From: DATIJJ01 sp964612855
Lineage (GTDB): Bacteria > Pseudomonadota > Gammaproteobacteria > DSM-16500
Direction of reading: 5' to 3'
NCBI GenBank assembly: GCA_964612855.1
Contig: CAZTDR010000059.1
Span: 1 to 15,497, forward strand
DNA length: 15,497 nt
Position numbers and translations under genes: made by a program. This document shows positions 1 through 6,400 of this stretch, one piece after another. Position 1 is the first letter of the stretch, and every line of letters starts with the position of its first letter. Below the pieces are notes generated by a model. That model was given only the letters and a program-made list of their open reading frames with translations. It was not told the DNA's origin and searched no databases.

Positions 1-13
1 GCATTTGAATTCG

Positions 14-53
14 TGGGGTGGATTAGATGCGTTTTTTGCATCGTAATCCACCA
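14..53 (+). repeat. Palindromic dispersed repeat, family A, copy 1
   Basis: This is a REP-like hairpin. The left arm GGTGGATTA-GATGC (17-30) pairs with GCATC-g-TAATCCACC (38-52) across a GTTTTTT loop, with one unpaired G in the right arm. A 38-base core is identical to the copy on the minus strand at 8228-8269. No gene lies in 1-165; the element sits upstream of the lipoprotein promoter. The upstream neighbour lies outside the window. Confidence 0.85.
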
Positions 54-102
54 AATCAAACCACATTTTGTGGATATACCGCTTAGTTTTTAGTCAAAAA
101 CC

Positions 103-132
103 TTGGCGCAGGCCAAAATCCCAGTATAGAAT
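103..132 (+). promoter_or_regulatory. Probable sigma-70 promoter of the lipoprotein gene
   Basis: A -35-like TTGGCG (103-108) is followed after 18 bases by TAGAAT (127-132), or after 16 bases by TATAGA (125-130). Transcription would start near 139. A Shine-Dalgarno AGAGGAG follows just before the ATG at 166. The placement fits, but neither hexamer is perfect, so this is an inference. Confidence 0.45.
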
Positions 133-165
133 ATCTCCCTATTTGTTCAGGTAGAGGAGTTCATA

Positions 166-624
166 ATGAAAAAGATAACAACTATTATTCTTGCATGTAT
201 CACCAGCATGGCAGTGGCCGGATGCTCAAACGTTAGCAACCAAGATGTCGGCACAGTGGCCGGTGGTGTCGCCGGTGGACTGTTAGGTAGCCAATTTGGC
301 GGTGGTAATGGCAAACTATTAGCTGTCGGTGCTGGCGCATTGGCGGGTGCTTTCATTGGCAACGCGATAGGTAAAAACATGGATGCGAATGATCAGCGCA
401 ATATGAATCAAGCATTAGAAAGTAATAGCGTTGGCCAACCGGCTTATTGGCAAAACCAAAATACCGGTAACAGTTACACCGTCGTACCGACCAAAAACGT
501 GTCTAGAAATGGTAACCAATATTGCCGTGAATATCGCACGACAGCGAATGTTGCGGGTAAAGCGCAACAAGTCTATGGCACAGCTTGCCGAAAGCCGGAT
601 GGGTCTTGGCAAGTGGTGAGTTAA
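166..624 (+). CDS. Glycine-zipper outer-membrane lipoprotein (17-kDa surface antigen-like)
   Basis: The 152-residue protein opens with a short lipoprotein signal peptide whose lipobox VAGC makes Cys20 the expected lipidated residue. Residues about 28-70 are Gly/Ala-rich with GxxxG spacing (AGGVAGGLLG, then GAGALAGAFIGNAIG), the pattern of the glycine-zipper 2TM domain. The C-terminal part (about 91-152) resembles the Rickettsia 17-kDa antigen family. It has the stretch around YCREYRTTA and two cysteines (C120, C141) that could form a disulphide. Family members are envelope lipoproteins; the exact role is usually unknown. The start is set by AGAGGAG six bases before the ATG. It appears monocistronic: 127 bases holding repeats separate it from the next gene. 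Confidence 0.85.
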   Translation: MKKITTIILACITSMAVAGCSNVSNQDVGTVAGGVAGGLLGSQFGGGNGKLLAVGAGALAGAFIGNAIGKNMDANDQRNMNQALESNSVGQPAYWQNQNTGNSYTVVPTKNVSRNGNQYCREYRTTANVAGKAQQVYGTACRKPDGSWQVVS

Positions 625-664
625 CGTTATAAAACACTATCGAGTCATCCATGGATGTTTTATA

Positions 665-731
665 GGGGATAAAGAGATCCCCGACTAAAGCATTCGGGGA
701 TGACGGTGTGGTGTAGCATTCGGGGATGACG
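665..731 (+). repeat. Palindromic repeat cluster, family B, copy 1
   Basis: The motif CATTCGGGGATGACG occurs twice in direct orientation (691-705 and 717-731). It is preceded by the inverted form GATCCCCGACTAAAG, so 676-704 can fold as ATCCCCGA/TCGGGGAT. GGGGAT (665-670) can also pair with ATCCCC (677-682). Nineteen bases at 713-731 are identical to 3084-3102 in the large hairpin after radA. It lies between the lipoprotein stop and the garR Shine-Dalgarno sequence. Confidence 0.75.
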
Positions 732-751
732 ACATAAACAAAGGAGTTGTT

Positions 752-1618
752 ATGCAACACATCGGTTTTATTGGTCTTGGCATTATGGGCAAACCCATGG
801 CCCTCAATTTAATGCGCGCAGGCTACCCTGTTTCTATTTATGCACGACGTCCCGAGGTCGCAGAACCTTTAATCAACGAAGGTGCGCAAACCTTCACTTC
901 TCCCAAAGAATTAGCCGCCCAGGGTGTCGATATCATTATCACCATGGTGCCTGCCACGGTCGATGTCGAAGAAGTGATTAATGGCAAAATGGGTTTGATT
1001 CATACCGCCAAACCGGGTTGCATCGTGATTGATATGAGCACCATCTCTGCCAATGCAACTCAACGTTTTGCTAAACAATTGGCTACAAAAAAAATTGATA
1101 TGTTGGATGCCCCAGTTTCTGGCGGCGAAAAAGGCGCCATTGAGGGAACGTTATCCATCATGATCGGGGGCAAAGCAACCGTGCTCGATAAAGTTCGTCC
1201 GATCTTAAAAAAGTTAGGCAAAAATATTATTCACATCGGCGATCATGGCGCAGGACAAATTGCTAAAGCCTGTAACCAAATTATCATTGCCGAAACCATT
1301 ATTGCTGTCAGTGAAGCGCTCGTATTAGCGGAAGCGTCTGGCGTTGATGCAGCGAAAGTACGTGAAGCTTTGTTAGGTGGTTTCGCCAGCAGCCGTGTGC
1401 TAGAAATTCATGGTCAACGCATGTTGGATAAAGATTATAAACCCGGCTTCAAATCTGTCTTGCATCGCAAAGACATGCATCTTGCCTTAGAGCAAGCTCA
1501 TCAAGTGGGTGTTGATTTACCAGGTGCTAATAATGCGATGCATGAGCTCGATCGTCTTGTCCTCAAAGGCCATGGTGAACTCGATTCGTCTGCGTTACGA
1601 TTATTAATCGAAAATTAA
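752..1618 (+). CDS. garR: 2-hydroxy-3-oxopropionate (tartronate semialdehyde) reductase family
   Basis: This 288-residue member of the beta-hydroxyacid dehydrogenase family should reduce tartronate semialdehyde to D-glycerate with NAD(P)H in the cytosol. Visible features are the N-terminal Rossmann motif GFIGLGIMG (GxGxxG at 8-13), the family signature LDAPVSGGEKGA (118-129, Ser123) and the catalytic-lysine block GAGQIAKACNQ with Lys172 and Asn175. The C-terminal all-helical domain contains FKSVLHRKD (233-241). The length is normal for GarR/GlxR. The start is set by AAGGAG five bases before the ATG. It ends 10 bases before radA, so the two are probably cotranscribed. No glycolate or glucarate genes are nearby, so the true substrate could be another beta-hydroxyacid (for example 3-hydroxyisobutyrate or succinic semialdehyde); glxR is an equivalent symbol. 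Confidence 0.85.
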   Translation: MQHIGFIGLGIMGKPMALNLMRAGYPVSIYARRPEVAEPLINEGAQTFTSPKELAAQGVDIIITMVPATVDVEEVINGKMGLIHTAKPGCIVIDMSTISANATQRFAKQLATKKIDMLDAPVSGGEKGAIEGTLSIMIGGKATVLDKVRPILKKLGKNIIHIGDHGAGQIAKACNQIIIAETIIAVSEALVLAEASGVDAAKVREALLGGFASSRVLEIHGQRMLDKDYKPGFKSVLHRKDMHLALEQAHQVGVDLPGANNAMHELDRLVLKGHGELDSSALRLLIEN

Positions 1619-1628
1619 GAGCCCTTTT

Positions 1629-2993
1629 ATGCCCAAAGCCAAATTGACTCACGCGTGTCAAACTTGCGGTGCACAATTTTCTAAATGGTCCGGGCAATGT
1701 GCTGGCTGCGGCACCTGGAATAGCTTGGTGGAAGAAATCACACAAATTGCCTCGCATCCACGCTATCAAGGTTATGCGGTGGGTGAACCTGCCATTACGC
1801 AAATGAATCAAATTACCTTACAAGAAGAGGACGCTCGTCTGCTGACGGGATTAAAAGAATTGGATCGTGTATTGGGCGGCGGACTGGTGATGGGCTCTGT
1901 CGTATTAATCGGTGGAGATCCTGGCATTGGTAAATCGACTCTCTTGCTGCAAACGCTCTGTCATCTCAGCCAACAATTGAAAGTGCTCTACATTACGGGA
2001 GAAGAATCCCTCCAACAAGTGACCATGCGGGCTAGACGTTTAGGACTGCCCGAAGAAAATTTATTATTGTTAGCAGATACTCACGTTGAACGCATTTTAA
2101 AACATGCGCAAAAAGAAGAACCGCGCGTATTAGTCATCGATTCTATTCAAACCATGCACACAGATTTATTGCAATCGGCACCCGGTGCTGTGGGTCAAGT
2201 ACGAGAAAGTGCAGCGCAACTGGTGAAGTTTGCCAAGCAAACGCAAACCGCTTTATTTCTCGTCGGCCACGTCACAAAAGAAGGCACGTTGGCTGGTCCT
2301 CGCGTGCTTGAACATATGGTTGATAGTGTCTTGTATTTTGAAGGCGAACAAGACAGTCGTTATCGTCTCATCCGCGGTATTAAAAATCGTTTTGGTGCCG
2401 TAAATGAATTAGGTATTTTTGCGATGACCGATAAAGGATTGCGCGAAGTGAGCAATCCGTCGGCGATTTTTTTATCTCGCTATGAAAAGCCCGTGCCAGG
2501 GAGTGTGATTATGGCAACGAAAGAAGGCACACGTCCTCTGCTCGTTGAAATACAAGCGTTAGTTGATCAAAGTCATATGGGAAATCCCCGTCGCGTGTGT
2601 GTAGGTCTTGATCCTCAACGTTTATCTATGCTGCTTGCGGTATTGCATCGTCACAGTGGTATTGCAACCTTTGATCAAGATGTTTTTGTGAATGCGGTAG
2701 GTGGTGTGCGGGTCACTGAAACAGGCGGGGATTTGGCATTATTGATAGCCGTATTATCCAGCTTACGCGATCGCCCGCTACCTCATGATGTGATTTTATT
2801 TGGAGAAGTTGGATTAGCTGGCGAAATCCGTCCTGTGCAAGGTGGGCAAGAGCGATTGCGGGAAGCTGCAAAGCATGGGTTTAAGCGAGCGATTGTGCCG
2901 CAAGCCAATGCACCGAAAGAAACGATTCCAGGCATACAAGTGTTTGCTGCACAGTCATTGCAAGATGCAGTGGAGTTTTTTAAAAATCTGTAA
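1629..2993 (+). CDS. radA: DNA repair protein RadA (branch-migration ATPase)
   Basis: RadA is a RecA-like ATPase that promotes branch migration during recombination and repair. The 454-residue protein has the N-terminal zinc finger C10-x2-C13 ... C24-x2-C27 (CQTCG, CAGCG), Walker A GGDPGIGKST (95-104), Walker B LVIDSIQTM (168-176) and the RadA-specific KNRFG motif (252-256). A C-terminal Lon/S16-like domain follows. The length matches E. coli RadA (about 460). It starts 10 bases after the garR stop with only a weak GAG as Shine-Dalgarno, which suggests translational coupling. The gene ends just before a large hairpin repeat and converges with the ferritin-like gene. Confidence 0.97.
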   Translation: MPKAKLTHACQTCGAQFSKWSGQCAGCGTWNSLVEEITQIASHPRYQGYAVGEPAITQMNQITLQEEDARLLTGLKELDRVLGGGLVMGSVVLIGGDPGIGKSTLLLQTLCHLSQQLKVLYITGEESLQQVTMRARRLGLPEENLLLLADTHVERILKHAQKEEPRVLVIDSIQTMHTDLLQSAPGAVGQVRESAAQLVKFAKQTQTALFLVGHVTKEGTLAGPRVLEHMVDSVLYFEGEQDSRYRLIRGIKNRFGAVNELGIFAMTDKGLREVSNPSAIFLSRYEKPVPGSVIMATKEGTRPLLVEIQALVDQSHMGNPRRVCVGLDPQRLSMLLAVLHRHSGIATFDQDVFVNAVGGVRVTETGGDLALLIAVLSSLRDRPLPHDVILFGEVGLAGEIRPVQGGQERLREAAKHGFKRAIVPQANAPKETIPGIQVFAAQSLQDAVEFFKNL

Positions 2994-3012
2994 GGGATGT
3001 CGTTATATTGCC

Positions 3013-3105
3013 CTCCGGCATCCCCGAATGCTACCCCTCCTCCGTCATCCCCGAATGCTTTTATCGGGGATGACAGAGGAGGGGTAGCATTCGGGGATGA
3101 CGGAG
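3013..3105. repeat. Long hairpin of family B repeat between convergent genes
   Basis: The stretch 3019-3054 pairs with 3064-3099 (36-base arms, one mismatch) across a 9-base loop ATGCTTTTA. Beyond one further mismatch the pairing continues as CCTCCG... with CGGAG to 3013 and 3105, giving 42-base arms. Within it, GTCATCCCCGA (3044-3054) and TCGGGGATGAC (3064-3074) form the basic unit seen at 676-704. It lies between the radA stop (2993) and the ferritin-like stop (3131) and could end or stabilise both transcripts. There is no U-tract, so I call it a repeat and not an intrinsic terminator. Confidence 0.85.
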
Positions 3106-3130
3106 AGATTGTTTTTGGTTTAACTTGAGA

Positions 3131-3676
3131 TTATTGCTTCATCCGCAACAAATCCGACAAATCATCGGCATGATCTTCTTCATCTTGCAAAATTTCTTCT
3201 AACATACGCCGCGTCGTAGGATCGGCTGCGCCAAACCAGGTAATTAATTCGCGATAAACCATAATCGCAATGCGCTCAGCAACCAAATCTTCTTCAACTA
3301 ATTTAAGCAAATCAGTTCCTGAACCATATTCTGTGGCAGTACGCTCATTCACCGTTGCTGGATTAAAATCGGGATCTCCACCCAATTGATTAATCCGCTC
3401 CGCAATCATCATCATGTGACGCTGCTCATCATCCGCATGTTCTTGAAATTCCGCAGCCACTTGCGGACGATCAATCCCTTTCGCAATAATTTGGTGATGA
3501 CGATAACGTAAAACACACATGATTTCTGTGGCAAGCGCTGCATTTAATAACTTGTAAGCTTGCTCTAAATCAAGCGGATAATCTTGCGTGACTGCTCCAT
3601 TTTCTAGGGATTTTTTTGCCATTTGTCTGATTTCATCTAAGCTATAGGGAAGGTTCTTTGGTTTTTCGCTATTCAT
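3131..3676 (-). CDS. Ferritin-like (non-haem bacterioferritin-family) diiron protein
   Basis: This 181-residue four-helix ferritin-like protein probably oxidises and/or stores iron. Candidate diiron ligands have ferritin spacing: Glu51 (ALATEIMCVLRY), Glu84/His87 (DDEQRHMMM), Glu134 (DLVAERIAI) and Glu166/His169 (QDEEDHADD). Compared with bacterioferritin it has about 30 extra N-terminal residues. The residue after Glu84 is Gln85, where bacterioferritin carries its haem-ligating Met, so haem binding is unlikely. The start is the ATG at 3676, eight bases after AAGGAG. An out-of-frame ATG four bases upstream opens only a three-codon frame (MNE-stop) that overlaps it. It lies 70 bases after alr in the same direction. 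Specific function (iron store, Dps-like protection) is not decided by the sequence. Confidence 0.8.
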   Translation of the reverse strand: MNSEKPKNLPYSLDEIRQMAKKSLENGAVTQDYPLDLEQAYKLLNAALATEIMCVLRYRHHQIIAKGIDRPQVAAEFQEHADDEQRHMMMIAERINQLGGDPDFNPATVNERTATEYGSGTDLLKLVEEDLVAERIAIMVYRELITWFGAADPTTRRMLEEILQDEEDHADDLSDLLRMKQ

Positions 3677-3727
3677 TCATATCTCTCCTTGAAATGATTG
3701 GTAAAAAATGCAGCCATTGAGCAAAGG

Positions 3728-3740
3728 AAGCGTGCCCACC
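3728..3740 (-). repeat. Possible half copy of family D repeat
   Basis: Read on the minus strand this is GGTGGGCACGCTT, matching one arm (GGTGGGCACGCT) of the complete palindrome at 8403-8440. The partner arm is missing. It sits in the 70-base gap between alr and the ferritin-like gene. The short length means chance similarity cannot be excluded. Confidence 0.35.
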
Positions 3741-3746
3741 AGGGCT

Positions 3747-4826
3747 CTATTCTTTCACTTCCACATGCACACGCTGAGTAATGCGTGTTAGTAATTCATA
3801 GCCAGTGGTACCGCTGTGTTTTGCGATGGTTTCAACGGGCAAACCAGGCCCCCATAAAAGAACAGTATCACCTACTTTAGCATACGGTTGTTTGCGCAAA
3901 TCGACTGTTATCATATCCATGGACACCCGACCCACCAGTGGACAAGAGCATCCATTGACTAACAGAGGTGTTCCATTTTGGGCATGACGCGGGTAACCAT
4001 CACCATATCCCACTGCCACTACGCCCACGCACATATCTTCAGGCGCAACCCACGTCCCACCATAACCCACGCGCGCACCTTTGGTCAGAGGATGAATTGC
4101 AATTAATTCCGATGTTAGTGCCATCACCGGTTTCAGTTGATATTCCGCACCATTGCGAGCATCAAAGGGTGAAACCCCATATAACATAATCCCGGGACGT
4201 ACCCAATCTGCATGTGCCGCCGGCCAAGCAATAATGGCTGCTGAATTAGCTAAACTACGCTCGCCTTCTAAAGAGTGGGTAATGGTATTAAACAAGTCGA
4301 TTTGTCGTTGTGTTGACGTGCGATCCATCGAATCCGCATCAGCAAAATGGGTCATCAAACCAATGGGTTTTTTCACTGCGTTACACTGCATAAGACGGCG
4401 ATAAATATCGTCTACGTCAGGTGGATTAAAACCTAACCGATGCATGCCGGTATCTATTTTTAACCAAACAGATATTGCATCTAAAAGTGACGATTGTTCA
4501 AGCATGTCTATTTGGGCAACATGATGCAACACGAGAGTAAATTGATTGGCAATAGCAACCGCTAATTCATCGGGAAAAAATAATCCTTCCATTAATATAA
4601 TCTTATTTTTGACACCGGCTGCACGCAAAAGCAATCCTTCTTCGCTGCAAGCGACACCTAATGCATCAACATCATACAACGCGTTTGCAATGCGATTTAA
4701 ACCGTGCCCATACGCATTGGACTTTACCATAGCAAGAATCGAGCTGGTGGGTGCGAGTTGTCTAACGCGTTGCAAATTGTGGCGTAATGCGGCTAAATCA
4801 ATCGTAATTTTGGTTGGGCGTGTCAT
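3747..4826 (-). CDS. alr: Alanine racemase
   Basis: Alr interconverts L- and D-alanine with PLP and supplies D-Ala for peptidoglycan; it is cytosolic. The 359-residue protein carries the PLP-lysine motif AMVKSNAYGHG (Lys35, Tyr39) in the N-terminal barrel and LKIDTGMHRLGF (122-133). It also has HFADAD and the catalytic tyrosine in RVGYGGTW (Tyr255) of the C-terminal beta domain. VGYGDGYPR (272-280) and VGRVSMDM (298-305) are further family blocks. The length is normal. The start ATG follows GAGGG by four bases. It lies 36 bases after dnaB in the same direction, the arrangement known from other gammaproteobacteria, so cotranscription is likely. Confidence 0.97.
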   Translation of the reverse strand: MTRPTKITIDLAALRHNLQRVRQLAPTSSILAMVKSNAYGHGLNRIANALYDVDALGVACSEEGLLLRAAGVKNKIILMEGLFFPDELAVAIANQFTLVLHHVAQIDMLEQSSLLDAISVWLKIDTGMHRLGFNPPDVDDIYRRLMQCNAVKKPIGLMTHFADADSMDRTSTQRQIDLFNTITHSLEGERSLANSAAIIAWPAAHADWVRPGIMLYGVSPFDARNGAEYQLKPVMALTSELIAIHPLTKGARVGYGGTWVAPEDMCVGVVAVGYGDGYPRHAQNGTPLLVNGCSCPLVGRVSMDMITVDLRKQPYAKVGDTVLLWGPGLPVETIAKHSGTTGYELLTRITQRVHVEVKE

Positions 4827-4862
4827 TAATCCCTCGGGTTAGCCGCAATCACCTTCTTACCT

Positions 4863-6248
4863 TTAATAAGGATGTCGGGTGAAATTTTCAAAACAAGTAT
4901 ATTGACCCAAAAATGTTAATCGTACTTTACCAATAGGACCATTACGCTGCTTGGCAATAATAATTTCTGCTGTGCCTTTATCGGGACTATTATCGTTATA
5001 AACTTCATCACGATAAATAAAGACAATTAAATCCGCATCTTGTTCAATAGCGCCTGATTCACGCAAATCTGACATGATCGGCCGCTTATCCGCTCGTTGT
5101 TCCAAGCCTCGATTCAACTGAGATAATGCAATAACTGGGACTTGTAATTCTTTTGCTAATGCTTTCAATGAACGAGAAATTTCCGAAATTTCTGCGGTGC
5201 GATTTTCATTATTTCCCGGAACTTGCATCAACTGCAAATAATCAATCACAATCATGCCCAGTTTGCCATGCTCTTTTGCTAAACGACGTGCGCGTGCGCG
5301 TAACTCGGCTGGACTTAAGGCAGGCGTGTCGTCAATAAACATAGGGGCTTCTGACAACATGCTGACCGTAGACATCACACGCGGCCAATCTTGTTCTTCG
5401 ATTTTTCCGGTGCGAATTTTTAATTGGTCAATGCGTGAGAGAGATGAGAGAAGACGCATGATAATGGCTTCGCCGGGCATTTCCATACTGAAAATCAACA
5501 CGGGCAGATTGTTTTTCATCACCACGTTTTCTGCAATATTCATGGCAAAGGTGGTTTTACCCATCGAAGGTCGACCGGCAATGATGACTAAATCGGATGC
5601 TTGTAAACCGGAAGTCATTTCATCCAGGTCGTGATACCCTGTGGGTACGCCGGTGATCGGGTCATCTAAGTTGGATAAAGTATCAATTCGTTCCATCGTT
5701 TTAGCCAAAAATTCATTGATGTTAACTGGGCCGCCATTGCGCGTGCCTTGTTCGCTGATGGCAAAAACCTGTCGTTCCGCTTCATCCAACAATTCCGTAC
5801 TGGAACGGCCTTGTGGGTTAAAGGCATGGCTTGCAATATCATTCGCGGCGCCGATAAGCTGGCGTAATACCGAGCGTTCACGCACAATATCTGCATAAGC
5901 TCGGATATTGGCAACGCTGGGTGTATTGTTAGCTAACTCAAAAAGATAGACTTCGCCGCCTGCATTCTCCAATTCATGCAATTCACGTAAAGCTTCAGAA
6001 ACAGTCAATACATCTAATGGCTTACTTTGCTCAGCAAGGCGACTCATCACACGATAAATCAGTCGATGATCATGTCGATAAAAATCGCCATCACGCAATC
6101 GATCAGCGATTTGATCCCAGGCACGGTTGTCCAACATTAACCCGCCTAAAACAGATTGCTCAGCTTCAATGGAATGGGGAGGAACTTTCACGGCCTCGGT
6201 GTCTGTTAGGGGTTTTTTATAACGTTTGGGGGACGTTTGCGTATCCAT
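4863..6248 (-). CDS. dnaB: Replicative DNA helicase DnaB
   Basis: DnaB is the hexameric 5'-3' helicase of the replication fork. From the chosen start (MDTQTSPK) it has 461 residues, close to E. coli (471). The N-terminal domain begins at PPHSIEAEQSVLGGLML (23-39) and a linker helix region follows. The RecA-like domain has Walker A AGRPSMGKTT (224-233), Walker B MIVIDYLQL (332-340), SQLNRGLE (376-383) and the arginine-finger region around IYRDEVY. The frame stays open upstream to an ATG at 6407. That extension would translate through the family C repeat at 6327-6383 and bears no resemblance to DnaB, so I reject it. A purine stretch GAAGAGA precedes the chosen ATG. An inverted repeat AAAATCC/GGATTTT (6261-6284) lies in the leader just before it. 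Confidence 0.96.
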   Translation of the reverse strand: MDTQTSPKRYKKPLTDTEAVKVPPHSIEAEQSVLGGLMLDNRAWDQIADRLRDGDFYRHDHRLIYRVMSRLAEQSKPLDVLTVSEALRELHELENAGGEVYLFELANNTPSVANIRAYADIVRERSVLRQLIGAANDIASHAFNPQGRSSTELLDEAERQVFAISEQGTRNGGPVNINEFLAKTMERIDTLSNLDDPITGVPTGYHDLDEMTSGLQASDLVIIAGRPSMGKTTFAMNIAENVVMKNNLPVLIFSMEMPGEAIIMRLLSSLSRIDQLKIRTGKIEEQDWPRVMSTVSMLSEAPMFIDDTPALSPAELRARARRLAKEHGKLGMIVIDYLQLMQVPGNNENRTAEISEISRSLKALAKELQVPVIALSQLNRGLEQRADKRPIMSDLRESGAIEQDADLIVFIYRDEVYNDNSPDKGTAEIIIAKQRNGPIGKVRLTFLGQYTCFENFTRHPY

Positions 6249-6326
6249 GGGGGTCTCTTCAAAATCCAGTGATGGAGGGATTTTCGCATTATTTGGTGAT
6301 AGTTGCCAAATACATAAATGCCTTTT

Positions 6327-6383
6327 GTAGGGGCAACTACCCTGAGGCGATACCGCTGGGCGGACACATGGGTCCGTCCCTAC
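6327..6383 (-). repeat. Palindromic dispersed repeat, family C, copy 1
   Basis: This 57-base element is bounded by GTAGGG and CCCTAC. Read on the minus strand, its first 25 bases match the element at the right window edge (15473-15497) with one difference; the core is CGGACCCATGTGTCCG, itself an imperfect palindrome. It fills the gap between the protease stop (6401) and the dnaB leader. Confidence 0.75.
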
Positions 6384-6400
6384 CTTTAGAAACCCTGTGC

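Noticed and set aside
628..664. Terminator after the lipoprotein gene (TATAAAACA/TGTTTTATA)
   Set aside because: The stem is AT-only with a 19-base loop and no following U-tract; a chance inverted repeat is as likely.
2842..3087. Extra gene overlapping the radA 3' end
   Set aside because: It is a shifted frame of radA running into the hairpin repeat, giving low-complexity repeats of RHPRMLP-like peptide.
3805..4842. Plus-strand frames opposite alr
   Set aside because: Their peptides resemble nothing, have no Shine-Dalgarno, and lie wholly antisense to a well-supported enzyme gene.
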